NCBI GenBank assembly: GCA_947497985.1 | Contig: CANMIX010000003.1 | Location: 62,001 to 126,000, forward strand | Direction: 5' to 3' | Length of the DNA: 64,000 nt | DNA from: an uncultured Paracoccaceae bacterium | GTDB taxonomy: Bacteria; Pseudomonadota; Alphaproteobacteria; Rhodobacterales; Rhodobacteraceae | Part shown: positions 24,862 to 34,003 of the stretch, in pieces | Layout: each line of letters starts with the position of its first letter | Numbering within the stretch: the stretch's first letter is position 1 | Position numbers and translations under genes: made by a program | Notes under the pieces: generated by a model | The model's input: the letters and a program-made list of their open reading frames with translations, nothing else | Database searches by the model: none | Told to the model about the DNA's origin: nothing

Positions 24862-26070
24862 ATGACTGCACGTCCTGAAATGTATCGTTTTCACAATGGC
24901 GAAAAAGCGCCATTGCAGTTTTCCGTTGCTGAATATGAAGCCCGTATCGCTGGCCTACGCCAGACGATGGCAACCCTTGGGGTGTCGGCTGCGGTTTTCA
25001 CATCCATGCATAATATCTCGTATTATTCTGGGTTTACCTATTGTGCCTTTGGTAGGCCTTATGCGCTGGTTGTCACCGCTGATACGGCTGTCACCATCAG
25101 TGCGGGAATTGATGCAGGCCAACCCTGGCGGCGCTCGTTCTGCGACAACATCACCTATACGGATTGGCAACGCGACAACTTTTGGCGCGCAATTTGTTCT
25201 GTCACCGGCGAAGGTGCCACAGTTGGATTTGAAAGCGACCACCTGACGTTGTTGCAACGTGACAAGCTTGTGGCGTTTTTGAAACCCTCCCAGTTGGTTG
25301 ACCTGTTTGAAGCCACTATGCAGCAGCGCATGCGCAAATCTGCGGCTGAGATCGAGTTGATCCGAGCAGGCGCTGCGGTGGCAGATGTTGGCGGTTACGC
25401 CATTCGTGATGCGGTGAAAGAAGGCGTGCGTGAGATCGACGTGGCCATGGCGGGCCGTGACGCGATGGAGCTGGAGATTGCCAAACGCTTTCCCGACGCC
25501 GAATACCGCGACACATGGGTGTGGTTCCAATCGGGGATCAACACGGATGGGGCACACAACCCGGTCACCGGTCGCCAATTGCAGCGCGGCGATATCCTGT
25601 CGCTGAACACGTTCCCGATGATTTCGGCCTATTACACGGCGTTGGAACGCACCATGTTTGTGGGTGAGGTCGACGCGGATAGCCTTGAAATCTGGCAAGC
25701 CAATGTGGCGGCCCATGAATATGGTATGTCCCTGCTGAAACCCGGTGCTTCGTGTGCCGAGGTGACCGAGAAGATCAACGCGTTTTTTGAAGAACGCGAT
25801 CTGCTGAAGCACCGCACCTTTGGTTATGGTCATTCCTTTGGTGTGCTGTCGCATTACTACGGTCGCGAAGCCGGACTGGAGCTGCGTGAAGACATCGACA
25901 CTGTGCTGGAACCGGGCATGGTGATCTCAATGGAACCGATGCTGACCATCGCCGAAGGCGCACCGGGTGCGGGTGGGTACCGGGAGCATGATATTCTGGT
26001 CATCACGGATGACAGCAATGAGAACATCACCAAGTATCCTTACGGCCCTGACTTCAACGTCGTAGGCTGA
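24862..26070 (+). CDS. Creatinase (creatine amidinohydrolase)
   Basis: The 402-residue product belongs to the M24/pita-bread fold and matches Pseudomonas creatinase closely by eye: YYSGFTYCAFGRPYALVV, GQPWRR, TDWQRDNFW, WFQSGINTDGAHNPV (active-site His), LSLNTFPMISAYYTALERT, HRTFGYGHSFGVLSHYYGRE, and EPGMVISMEPM. It splits creatine into urea and sarcosine in the cytoplasm. An AAGGAAGGATC sequence precedes the start. The related ectoine hydrolase DoeA and Xaa-Pro peptidases are less similar in these motifs. No sarcosine oxidase or urease is in the window. Confidence 0.92.
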   Translation: MTARPEMYRFHNGEKAPLQFSVAEYEARIAGLRQTMATLGVSAAVFTSMHNISYYSGFTYCAFGRPYALVVTADTAVTISAGIDAGQPWRRSFCDNITYTDWQRDNFWRAICSVTGEGATVGFESDHLTLLQRDKLVAFLKPSQLVDLFEATMQQRMRKSAAEIELIRAGAAVADVGGYAIRDAVKEGVREIDVAMAGRDAMELEIAKRFPDAEYRDTWVWFQSGINTDGAHNPVTGRQLQRGDILSLNTFPMISAYYTALERTMFVGEVDADSLEIWQANVAAHEYGMSLLKPGASCAEVTEKINAFFEERDLLKHRTFGYGHSFGVLSHYYGREAGLELREDIDTVLEPGMVISMEPMLTIAEGAPGAGGYREHDILVITDDSNENITKYPYGPDFNVVG

Positions 26071-26078
26071 TTTCACAG

Positions 26079-26106
26079 CGCCGCCTGGAGATCCGGGCGG
26101 CGTTTT
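26079..26106 (+). terminator. Terminator of creatinase
   Basis: CGCCGCC pairs with GGCGGCG around TGGAGATCCG and is followed by TTTT. Confidence 0.75.
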
Positions 26107-26182
26107 CCTGCATCAGACGAAAATTGTCACATTTGCCCCACTTGACGCTTGGGCTTTTGCTTTGCATGCCCCACATAGAAGA

Positions 26183-26211
26183 AACGTAGGAGACCTACGT
26201 TGCAGATTTTT
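26183..26211 (+). promoter_or_regulatory. Hairpin plus T-run directly upstream of the DUF1523 gene
   Basis: AACGTAGG (26183-26190) and CCTACGTT (26194-26201) form a perfect 8-base stem with an AGA loop. GCAG and a seven-T run follow, immediately before the GGAGG ribosome binding site. It looks like an intrinsic terminator or attenuator placed in the leader, or a dyad operator. Confidence 0.5.
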
Positions 26212-26225
26212 TTGGAGGCGTTGTC

Positions 26226-26861
26226 ATGGGCTATTTGCGTTGGGGTCTTGCCTTGGTGTTTTGGGGCGGTATTGCTGCCTTTCTACATTACACGCTTCCG
26301 CAATATGACGTTGTACGTATCGTCAACACCTATGAAGAGCGTCAGGAACTGAATGACTGGACCCGCGTTTTCTGGTCACGCCCCGATGCGCAGTCGCAAA
26401 ACCTTACCAACCGCGATGTCCAATTCCTTCAGGCGGTGCGTCCCGATGGTGATGCAATTGTTTACCGAAACGAAGACACCGGCTGGAGCTGGCCGCCGTA
26501 TTTCAAATTCGACACGGCGAACCTTTATACGGAAGCCAATGATGCGATTTCGACCAAAGATGCACCTGAGTGGGTTGCGATCCGTCACTATGGCTGGCGC
26601 AACCAGTTCTTGTCGATCTTCCCAAATGCGATTTCTTTGAAGCCGGTAGACGGGCCTGACGTCCGCGTCACGAATTGGAGCAGCATTGTCATCCTGATTG
26701 GATTGGCGCTGGTCTTCTGGGCGATCTACGTGCGCTGGCGCCGCTTTAAAGCGCGCCGTGTGGATCCGCTGATGGATGACGTAGAAGACAACCTGTATGC
26801 TGTAGGCGACGCTGTTACAGACCGTAAAAACAAGCTGATGCGGTTGTTTAAGAAGAAATAA
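26226..26861 (+). CDS. DUF1523 family membrane protein
   Basis: A 211-residue protein with an N-terminal membrane helix (WGLALVFWGGIAAFLHY), a soluble middle (YDVVRIVNTYEERQ, WPPYFKFDTANL, GWRNQFLSIFPNAISLKPVD) and a second membrane helix near residues 153-172, ending in a basic tail. The opening AFLHYTLPQYDVVRIV is typical of DUF1523 in Rhodobacterales. Function unknown. GGAGG precedes the ATG, and a hairpin with a T-run lies just upstream, which could gate expression. It stands alone and converges on the DUF5928 gene. Confidence 0.85.
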   Translation: MGYLRWGLALVFWGGIAAFLHYTLPQYDVVRIVNTYEERQELNDWTRVFWSRPDAQSQNLTNRDVQFLQAVRPDGDAIVYRNEDTGWSWPPYFKFDTANLYTEANDAISTKDAPEWVAIRHYGWRNQFLSIFPNAISLKPVDGPDVRVTNWSSIVILIGLALVFWAIYVRWRRFKARRVDPLMDDVEDNLYAVGDAVTDRKNKLMRLFKKK

Positions 26862-26879
26862 TTCTTGGCCTAGGTGCCG

Positions 26880-28457
26880 TTAGTCCGCAAATAGATGTTC
26901 GGTGCTTAGGATCCGATCTGCCTGTTCCTCAGAGATAGAAAGGAACTCTTGCAATCGCTGCCGATTTGTTTCGGGATCGTTGGTTTCGCGCAATATGACA
27001 TGGTGGTCGAGGTTGGCGTCCCGAAGGCGGTCAGCTTCGAACAGAATATCGTTGCGGATTGTCGGCAATAGACGTTCGAGTGACTGGGGAGAGGTCTCCT
27101 CGCCAGCGAGCCCCACACGGCGCGCGTGGCCAGACAGGTAGCTGTCGCTAAAGTTACATTCGATCTGCAGCAACCGTGTTTTGGACCGGTCCGAATAGAA
27201 ATCCTGGATCAAATCCAGAGAGGCCGGATCCATACAAACCACCACGCGGTCGCTGTCAAAATATTCAAACAACATACGCATCAAGGCCCTACGGTGACGG
27301 GTGCGCTTGCTCAATGACCCCTCGATCCCTCCCAAGTCGGGTAAGGGCGTGTTTTCTTCGTTGAAGAGATACTGAAGGCAGGGAACGTTGGTGACCTGTT
27401 GGACAGGCTCTAAAATGCGTTTGGCGACATGCCACTTTTTGCACGTGATAATCATCAACTCGCGTTCGCGCCCAAGCGAGCTTTCGGTTTCCCAAAACCG
27501 CGGCGAAAAGCGGCGTCCAACACGCCCTCGTTCGGTCAGGAATTGATGCAGGTTGCGGCCCTCGTTTGAAATCGAAAACGCGATGTCCTGGGCTGCGTAA
27601 AGCTTACCAAGACGCAGCTTAAGCTCCTTGGCGTCGGGGCTGATTTTGCGGGCAAAGAGGAAATCCTGGCTGAGCAACAGATCATAGTGATCATTGTAAA
27701 AGGAAATCGGCATCCCATAGTCGCTGAACATCAGGAACGTCAGAGTGCGGGCTTCGATTTCCTCTTCTGGCACCAGATGACGGACCAGGGTTTGAAAAAA
27801 CGTCTCGTCCGGGATCCAGGTGGTGCGGAAAAACCGAATGATGTCTTTGCGCTTTTTCAAGAACTCCAGAAGGCGTTCAACGGTCCGGCGGCGCAAACAC
27901 CACCATTGGCTGCCAATTTGCACTTGCAGATCTGCGGGGATCTTGCGGTCCAGCTTTAACCGTCGTTGCAAGTTGACGCTGGCGTAGAACAGGCTCTTGT
28001 TCTTACGTTCGTTAAAGACGTGCCGATAGATAAGCCGGTCTTCTTTCATCCCGGTTTTGATCCAGTCGCTGTCAAAGAAATCAAAGCTTTCGATGAAATC
28101 ACAGTCACGCTGGTCAAGAAAACGATGCGCATACTCTGCCGTCTTAACGGCCATGCAGTCACCGGACACCATGTAGAAATGTGTCGCGCGCGGAAAGCTT
28201 TGAACGGCGGTTTCCAACGCATGGAGCGTCGCTTGGACCAGGGACCATTCACCCCAGCCGCATTTTTCACGCTTCTTGGAAAAGGCAACGTTGGGGTTGT
28301 CTTTCAGAGCGTTGCGGATGGTATCAAAATCCGCTTTGGGCGCGCGCGCGTCAAAATGGATGGAGATATAATCACCAACAGCCGTCAGTTGGTTGGCCTG
28401 CTGCACAACGGCCTCGGGGTCTTTGTGGCACAGAAGGATGTAGGCAATTTTGGCCAT
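26880..28457 (-). CDS. DUF5928 / core-2-I-branching glycosyltransferase-like protein
   Basis: A 525-residue protein. The first ~300 residues match the GT14-like N-acetylglucosaminyltransferase fold (AYILLCHKDPEAV, YISIHFDARAP, CGWGEWSLVQATLHAL, YMVSGDCMAVK, WWCLRRRTVERLLEF, WIPDETFFQTLV). The remaining ~225 residues are the DUF5928 region (ITCKKWHVAKRIL, MLFEYFDSDRVVVCMD), with no known activity. It lies divergent from a sulfotransferase gene, 155 bases apart, suggesting joint synthesis of a sulfated surface glycan (inference). The acceptor and donor are unknown. Confidence 0.85.
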   Translation of the reverse strand: MAKIAYILLCHKDPEAVVQQANQLTAVGDYISIHFDARAPKADFDTIRNALKDNPNVAFSKKREKCGWGEWSLVQATLHALETAVQSFPRATHFYMVSGDCMAVKTAEYAHRFLDQRDCDFIESFDFFDSDWIKTGMKEDRLIYRHVFNERKNKSLFYASVNLQRRLKLDRKIPADLQVQIGSQWWCLRRRTVERLLEFLKKRKDIIRFFRTTWIPDETFFQTLVRHLVPEEEIEARTLTFLMFSDYGMPISFYNDHYDLLLSQDFLFARKISPDAKELKLRLGKLYAAQDIAFSISNEGRNLHQFLTERGRVGRRFSPRFWETESSLGRERELMIITCKKWHVAKRILEPVQQVTNVPCLQYLFNEENTPLPDLGGIEGSLSKRTRHRRALMRMLFEYFDSDRVVVCMDPASLDLIQDFYSDRSKTRLLQIECNFSDSYLSGHARRVGLAGEETSPQSLERLLPTIRNDILFEADRLRDANLDHHVILRETNDPETNRQRLQEFLSISEEQADRILSTEHLFAD

Positions 28458-28611
28458 TTATGAAACGATTAATCCTGACGCTGGGACTTGTTTTCCTTGA
28501 TAAGCGGGATCACAGGGTGAATAAACCGCAATGTTCTGTATTTTATCTTAAGTCTAAAGAATGCAGCGGAATTGCGATAGTTTCATAGGCTGTAAGAAAT
28601 AAGGAGTGCAC

Positions 28612-29430
28612 ATGGGGTTTCCTGGAACCTGGATGACCGAAAGCAAAAGCGTCGTATATCGGGTTGTGCCCAAATGCGCGTGTTCGACCATTGGTCAGAT
28701 CATGTATTACTCAGACCATGGGCGCTTTTTTGATGGCGATATCCATGATGCAACCGATGGGCTGCACAAATGGGCGCTGGATCACAGCCAGGATCCGATC
28801 ACCGAGGTCGTGAAGGCGCAAGAGGCATACGCATTCACCTGCGTGCGCAACCCTTACACACGGGTGCTGAGCTCGTTTTTCGACAAGATCTGCGGCATCC
28901 AGCGCAATGGGAAACGCTATCGTGGAAACTTGGTTCCAAAACTGACCTATGAATACGGGATCGAAGTTGGGGGTGACGACGGAAAGCAGGAGTTTGACCA
29001 GATCAAAAGCTTCCGCCGCTTCCTGCTGTTTGTACGTGACACCGTGCGTTACCGGCGCCCGATGGATCCGGATATCCATTGGTCGTCTACCTCAGGTCAT
29101 GTGTCGACGTTCATTTGCAACGGGGGACGCTATGACAAGATCATCTGGACCGAACAGTTCAACGACGGCATGCAGCAGGTGATGGATGCGATTGAGACAC
29201 CCAATACGGTGGATCTTGCGTCAATCCCGCGGTTTAACGAAAGCGAAGGCCACGGACCAAAACGTGCGCATCCGGTGGAAGACTATTTTGACGATCTGTC
29301 GATGCATCTGGTCTACGAGATCTACAAACGTGATTTCGAAGTCTTCAAATATGACTTCGAAAACCCGGGCAACAAAATGCCGATCGGCGAAATTGATCTG
29401 GATGAGGTTCACGCCAAACTTGGGAATTGA
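28612..29430 (+). CDS. Sulfotransferase family protein (carbohydrate type)
   Basis: The 272-residue product has the 5'-phosphosulfate-binding loop in VVPKCACSTIG (residues 18-28) and the 3'-phosphate-binding site in CVRNPYTRVLSSFFDK (about 77-92), as in the Sulfotransfer_2 family that moves sulfate from PAPS to sugars. The start at 28612 has AAGGAG (28601-28606); a GTG at 28606 is too close to it. It is divergent from the DUF5928 glycosyltransferase. No signal peptide is visible, so it acts in the cytoplasm. Confidence 0.88.
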   Translation: MGFPGTWMTESKSVVYRVVPKCACSTIGQIMYYSDHGRFFDGDIHDATDGLHKWALDHSQDPITEVVKAQEAYAFTCVRNPYTRVLSSFFDKICGIQRNGKRYRGNLVPKLTYEYGIEVGGDDGKQEFDQIKSFRRFLLFVRDTVRYRRPMDPDIHWSSTSGHVSTFICNGGRYDKIIWTEQFNDGMQQVMDAIETPNTVDLASIPRFNESEGHGPKRAHPVEDYFDDLSMHLVYEIYKRDFEVFKYDFENPGNKMPIGEIDLDEVHAKLGN

Positions 29431-29462
29431 TCGTAAAGGCAGGACACTCCCGCCCGTCGATC

Positions 29463-29513
29463 AGGCATAGGGATGCCTTCCTCCTGTTGGGCCGGGCGCC
29501 GCTATCGCGGCGC
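29463..29513. repeat. Two perfect hairpins between convergent genes
   Basis: AGGCAT-AGGG-ATGCCT (29463-29478) and GCGCCGC-TATC-GCGGCGC (29496-29513). They lie between the sulfotransferase and the NUDIX gene, and the second overlaps the NUDIX stop codon. Neither has a T-run, so they may be Rho-independent stops of an atypical kind or a repeat element. Confidence 0.45.
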
Positions 29514-29969
29514 GGGTGCCGAGGGATTTAGCAGTTTTTGCTTCAGCCCCGTTGGGTAAAGCGCCAAACCGTTAGTGTCGAGCTGGTCGAGCGCATACCA
29601 ACCTGCGGTGCAGATTGTGCCATTGTCCTCACGAAATGTGATTTTGTCCCCTACCAGATGTGGTGCTTGGGGCAAAACGATTGGCGCGGCAAAGATGATT
29701 TCATGGCCGGTGCTGCCTTCGTGCGTGAAGATATTCTCCAAGACTATGGGCGTTCCGGTAATGGTGATGTCGACTTCCAGCTCCTCGCGAAATTCTCGTG
29801 TGAGGGCGGCTTGCCAGGTTTCGCCAAACTCGATTGAACCACCCAAGGGGCGTACCCCTTTGATGCGGCCGGTGTCATCGGTCACTTCGGCGGCAAGTAG
29901 CCGGTTGTCCCGCCACGCGAGGCCAATGGCCTTGGTGCGAATATTTTGTGCTGGACGCCATTGGGACAT
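29502..29969 (-). CDS. NUDIX hydrolase
   Basis: A 155-residue protein with a complete NUDIX box, GGSIEFGETWQAALTREFREELEV (cited in part; fits Gx5Ex7REUxEExGU). It hydrolyses nucleoside diphosphates linked to another group; substrate unknown. Start 29969 (MSQWRPAQNIRTKAIG) is chosen for AGGAAC upstream and because the family begins there; the longer frame is a proline- and arginine-rich extension without support. It follows ilvD on the minus strand after a terminator. Confidence 0.9.
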   Translation of the reverse strand: MSQWRPAQNIRTKAIGLAWRDNRLLAAEVTDDTGRIKGVRPLGGSIEFGETWQAALTREFREELEVDITITGTPIVLENIFTHEGSTGHEIIFAAPIVLPQAPHLVGDKITFREDNGTICTAGWYALDQLDTNGLALYPTGLKQKLLNPSAPAPR

Positions 29970-29990
29970 GCTTGGTTCCTGCCAAAAGTA

Positions 29991-30016
29991 AAAAGCCCCG
30001 CCAAATGCGGCGGGGC
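29991..30016 (-). terminator. Terminator of ilvD
   Basis: GCCCCGCC (29995-30002) pairs with GGCGGGGC (30009-30016) and on the minus strand is followed by TTTT. Confidence 0.85.
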
Positions 30017-30040
30017 GGTGTTTTTGAGCGGCCTCGTGGC

Positions 30041-31885
30041 TTATTCGTCGTCGGGCAGTGCGCGGACCGCGCCTTTGGCGGCTGATGTCGCCAGCAGCCC
30101 GTAGGCTTTGAGCGCGGTAGAGACTTTCCGTTTGCGCGGTGCCGCGGGTTTCCAACCTTTTTCGTCCTGAACTTTGCGGCGTGCTTCGAGCACCTCATCA
30201 GAGACCACAAGCTGGATCGACCGTTTGGGGATGTCGATTTCGATCCGGTCGCCGTGCTCGACCAGACCAATGACACCGCCCTCGGCCGCCTCGGGGGAGA
30301 CGTGACCAATGGACAGACCCGAGGTGCCGCCGGAGAAACGGCCGTCGGTCAGCAGTGCACAGGCTTTGCCCAACCCTTTGGATTTCAGATAAGACGTTGG
30401 GTAGAGCATTTCCTGCATGCCCGGGCCACCACGTGGACCTTCGTAGCGGATAACCACAACATCGCCTTCGCTGACTTTCCCGGTCAGAATATCGTTCACG
30501 GCTTGATCCTGGCTTTCGCAGACATAGGCCGTGCCGGTGAAGGTCAGGTTGGAGGCGTCCACGCCAGCGGTTTTAACGATACAGCCATCGCGCGCGATAT
30601 TGCCGAACAGTACCGCGAGGCCACCGTCCTGGCTAAATGCGTGCTCTTTGGAGCGGATGACGCCGCCTTCGCGGTCGGTGTCCAGCTCTTTGTACCGGTT
30701 TGATTGGCTGAAGGCTTCGGTGGTGCGTACGCCACCTGGGGCCGCCTTGAACAGCTCTTCGGCGTCGGTGTTGTTGGCAACCTTGATGTCCCATTTGGCG
30801 ATGGCCTCGCCCATGGTACTGGAGTGCACAGTTGGCACGTCGTTATGCAGCAGGCCTGCGCGGCTCAGCTCACCCAGGATCGAGAAGATCCCACCGGCGC
30901 GGTGCACGTCTTCCATATGCACATTTTCGGTATTTGGTGCCACTTTACATAGGCAGGGCACGTTCCGGCTGAGGCGGTCCATGTCGGTCATGGTGAAATC
31001 GACATTGCCTTCATGCGCGATCGCCAGCAGGTGCAGAACGGTATTGGTGGACCCGCCCATCGCAATGTCGAGGCTCATCGCGTTTTCAAAGGCGTCAAAT
31101 GTCGCAATCTCACGCGGCAGCAGGCCTTTTTCGTTTTCTTCATAGTGACGCTTGGTGATCTCAACAATCTTGCGGCCGGCTTCCAGGAACAGGTGTTTCC
31201 GGTCGGCATGAGTCGCTAGAGTGGAGCCATTGCCCGGCAGGGCCAGACCCAAGGCTTCGGCCAAGCAGTTCATCGAGTTTGCGGTGAACATGCCAGAGCA
31301 GGACCCGCAGGTTGGGCAGGCGTTTTCTTCGATGTGCTGGACTTGTTCGTCAGTGAATTTGTCGTTTGCGGCAGCCACCATCGCATCAACCAAGTCGATC
31401 TTTTTCATGTCGAGGTCGGCAATGTCGATTTTGCCCGCTTCCATTGGACCGCCGGAGACAAAGATCACAGGGATATTGAGGCGCATGGCGGCCATCATCA
31501 TACCCGGTGTGATCTTGTCACAGTTGGAGATACAGACCATCGCGTCCGCACAGTGGGCGTTGACCATATATTCGACACTGTCGGCAATGATTTCACGCGA
31601 GGGCAGGGAGTAGAGCATGCCGTCGTGGCCCATGGCGATGCCGTCATCCACGGCGATTGTGTTGAATTCCTTGGCGACACCGCCTGCGGCCTCAACCTCA
31701 CGCGCAACCATCTGGCCGAGGTCCTTGAGATGGACGTGCCCGGGGACAAATTGGGTGAAGGAGTTCACGATGGCGATAATGGGTTTGCCAAAATCAGTGT
31801 CGGTCATGCCGGTCGCGCGCCAAAGGCCACGCGCACCAGCCATATTACGGCCATGGGTAGAGGTTCTGGATCGGTACATCGGCAT
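30041..31885 (-). CDS. ilvD: Dihydroxy-acid dehydratase
   Basis: The 614-residue product is full-length Ilv[61 protein letters not shown] (cysteines of the Fe-S cluster), [12 protein letters not shown] and [20 protein letters not shown]. It dehydrates 2,3-dihydroxy acids to 2-oxo acids, a step shared by valine, isoleucine and (indirectly) leucine synthesis. Start 31885 is used; a downstream ATG at 31879 is also possible. It is followed by a strong terminator and has no ilv neighbour. Confidence 0.97.
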   Translation of the reverse strand: MPMYRSRTSTHGRNMAGARGLWRATGMTDTDFGKPIIAIVNSFTQFVPGHVHLKDLGQMVAREVEAAGGVAKEFNTIAVDDGIAMGHDGMLYSLPSREIIADSVEYMVNAHCADAMVCISNCDKITPGMMMAAMRLNIPVIFVSGGPMEAGKIDIADLDMKKIDLVDAMVAAANDKFTDEQVQHIEENACPTCGSCSGMFTANSMNCLAEALGLALPGNGSTLATHADRKHLFLEAGRKIVEITKRHYEENEKGLLPREIATFDAFENAMSLDIAMGGSTNTVLHLLAIAHEGNVDFTMTDMDRLSRNVPCLCKVAPNTENVHMEDVHRAGGIFSILGELSRAGLLHNDVPTVHSSTMGEAIAKWDIKVANNTDAEELFKAAPGGVRTTEAFSQSNRYKELDTDREGGVIRSKEHAFSQDGGLAVLFGNIARDGCIVKTAGVDASNLTFTGTAYVCESQDQAVNDILTGKVSEGDVVVIRYEGPRGGPGMQEMLYPTSYLKSKGLGKACALLTDGRFSGGTSGLSIGHVSPEAAEGGVIGLVEHGDRIEIDIPKRSIQLVVSDEVLEARRKVQDEKGWKPAAPRKRKVSTALKAYGLLATSAAKGAVRALPDDE

Positions 31886-32016
31886 TTTGCTTTTTCCCTT
31901 AATTCTGGCCCACAGGGACACTATTTGCGCAACAATGGCAATATCTCGGGGGCGTGTTCGGTCATTTTTGGTGGCTCAGGACCTTATGTGACCCTGATTG
32001 CGACGGGTGTTTGGGG

Positions 32017-33189
32017 TCATGATTGCGCAGCGCGACGTGTTGGCTTGCGCAAAAGCGTGTCTACGACAAGCCCGGCAACCAATGCCCAGAACGCGGCGCC
32101 AATGCCCCAGAAGCTAATGCCAGACACTGCGACCATAAAGGTGATCAGCGCAGCCTCGCGTCCCTCAGCCTCATTTAGGGCCTGCGACAGGCTATTGCCG
32201 ATGGTGCCTAGCAAAGCAAGACCGGCAATAGCCGCGATCAGCGCTGGCGGCGCAATGAGGAACAGGCTGATGACAGCGGCACCGCCAAGACCCACACCGC
32301 AGTAAAATACCCCTGCTGCGACTGCGGCCATGTAGCGGGATGATGGATCGTCATCGGCTTCGGGTCCTGCACATATGGCGGCAGTAATCGCCGCAAGATT
32401 GAAGGCATATCCGCCGAAGGGGGCGAGAAGGAGTGAGGCAAGCCCGGTAACGGTGAGGCCGGCGGACACCGGCGGCGTATATCCCGCGCCGCGCAGGGTT
32501 ACGACGCCGGGCATGTTCTGCGAGCACATGGTGACAATATAAAGTGGCAGCCCAAGACCGATCAGCACCTGGAGTGAAAATTCCGGCATCACGAACACTG
32601 GGGCGCTTATGCTCAGGTCCAGCTCTGCGATCTCACCAAAGCTTCCGGCGCTGATTGCCCAAATGCAGCCGATCAGAAAGCTGGCGGGAACTGTATAGCG
32701 TGGAAAGAGAATTTTTCCGGTGATAAAACAGGCTCCCATAATCAGCACCAATGCAGGGTCGGTTTCAAGCGCGTGAAATGCGGCCAGACCAAATTGGAAC
32801 AGAATGCCTGCGAGCAGCGCGTTGGCGAGGGTATCTGGGATCAATTTGGCGAATTTTTCAAACCACCCTGTGAGGCCGGTAAGTGTCAGAAGAATGGCTG
32901 CAAACACAAAGGCGCCGATGGCTTGGTTTATGGAGACACCGGTCATGCCGACCGCAATAAGGGCCGCGCCGGGGGTCGACCAAGCCGTAAGAATCGGCAT
33001 TTTGTACCGCAGCGACAAGATAAGGCAGGTCACCCCCATGCCGACACCCAAGGCCATCATCCAACTGGCGGCCTGTGCCGGGGTGGCTCCTACGGCGTCA
33101 ATGGCTTGGAAAATGATGGCAACCGAGCTGGTGTAGCCGATCAAAACGGCAATCGCCCCTGCGGCGATATGGGAAATTTTCAAAGACAT
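32017..33189 (-). CDS. Benzoate/H+ symporter BenE-type transporter
   Basis: The 390-residue product has about 12 hydrophobic segments and BenE-type motifs: AAGAIAVLIGYTSSVAIIFQA, RYKMPILTAWSTPGAALI, GLGLPLYIVTMCSQNMPGV, FGGYAFNLAAITAAIC. Family members carry benzoate or related aromatics; substrate is inferred only from family. Start 33189 is favoured because GGAAAG precedes it; 33207 is an alternative without a ribosome binding site. It is divergent from an XRE-cupin regulator, with a direct-repeat/palindrome operator between, so it is probably that regulator's target. Confidence 0.88.
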   Translation of the reverse strand: MSLKISHIAAGAIAVLIGYTSSVAIIFQAIDAVGATPAQAASWMMALGVGMGVTCLILSLRYKMPILTAWSTPGAALIAVGMTGVSINQAIGAFVFAAILLTLTGLTGWFEKFAKLIPDTLANALLAGILFQFGLAAFHALETDPALVLIMGACFITGKILFPRYTVPASFLIGCIWAISAGSFGEIAELDLSISAPVFVMPEFSLQVLIGLGLPLYIVTMCSQNMPGVVTLRGAGYTPPVSAGLTVTGLASLLLAPFGGYAFNLAAITAAICAGPEADDDPSSRYMAAVAAGVFYCGVGLGGAAVISLFLIAPPALIAAIAGLALLGTIGNSLSQALNEAEGREAALITFMVAVSGISFWGIGAAFWALVAGLVVDTLLRKPTRRAAQS

Positions 33190-33223
33190 GGCCCGGCGGC
33201 TTTCCATTTACTGCAGCTGCGAT

Positions 33224-33275
33224 TAGCTTTGTGCGTTATAACGTCCAGCCTAGCTTTGTGCGTTATAACGCACAA
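33224..33275. promoter_or_regulatory. Twin operator between benE-like gene and XRE-cupin regulator
   Basis: TAGCTTTGTGCGTTATAACG occurs twice, at 33224-33243 and 33251-33270 (27 bases apart). The second copy extends into a perfect 20-base palindrome, TTGTGCGTTATAACGCACAA (33256-33275). CGTTATAACG is palindromic in both. It almost fills the gap between two divergent genes. Confidence 0.75.
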
Positions 33276-33298
33276 GGGGCAAATGTTAACCACGCGAT

Positions 33299-33850
33299 AT
33301 GGGGCTTTTGTCCGCAATGAGAGAAGACACGATCGCGCAGAACCTGCGCCGAATACGAAATGAAAAAGGGATCAGCCTGAGCCGGGCTGCGGATCAGACG
33401 GGTGTCAGTAAAGCGATGCTGGGACAGATTGAGCGGCAGGAATCCAGTCCGACAATTGCGACGCTTTGGAAGATATCCCAAGGCTTTGGGATGCCACTTT
33501 CTTTTTTACTGCAAGAAGTTACCTGTACCGAAAGTTGCGGCGCTGTCCGTTTTCCAGGCAGTATCTCGGTGCGGATTGTCTTTCCCTACGATGCGATGCT
33601 TGGGGTGGAGACGTTTGAGATCACCCTGAGCCCAGGACAGTTCCATCAATCTGAGGCGCATGTGGCCGGGTTGGTCGAAGATATTTTTGTGCTCTCGGGG
33701 GGGATGGAATTACATGTCGATGAGACAGAGCGTCAATTGAGCCAGGGGCAGGCTGTTCGATTCGCCGCGGACCAACCACATGCGTATCGCGGGTTGGACG
33801 AAGGCGCGGTGTTCCTCAACACCCATTATTATGGTCGCGGTGCGTTTTGA
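33299..33850 (+). CDS. XRE family transcriptional regulator with cupin domain
   Basis: A 183-residue protein. Residues about 10-65 form the helix-turn-helix (IAQNLRRIRNEKGISLSRAADQTGVSKAMLGQIERQESSPTIATLWKI, cited in part). Residues about 100-180 form a cupin (LSPGQFHQSEAH, EDIFVLSGGMELHVD, FAADQPHAYRG). Such proteins repress adjacent uptake or catabolic genes and sense a small ligand through the cupin. ATG at 33299 is kept; ATG at 33317 is possible; neither has a clear ribosome binding site. The palindromes upstream are its likely sites. Confidence 0.9.
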   Translation: MGLLSAMREDTIAQNLRRIRNEKGISLSRAADQTGVSKAMLGQIERQESSPTIATLWKISQGFGMPLSFLLQEVTCTESCGAVRFPGSISVRIVFPYDAMLGVETFEITLSPGQFHQSEAHVAGLVEDIFVLSGGMELHVDETERQLSQGQAVRFAADQPHAYRGLDEGAVFLNTHYYGRGAF

Positions 33851-34003
33851 GCGCGGCTTTGCCAATTCACGCACGCGCGTCCGACGATGCACATTTGGCC
33901 GGTGTTCCATACGCGCGTGATCTGCACAGTCTGCGTTTTCTAGCAACCCGAGGTGCACGCGATCTCTTGCGTCTGCCCGTCCGCCCGCTTACATCTGCGT
34001 TCC

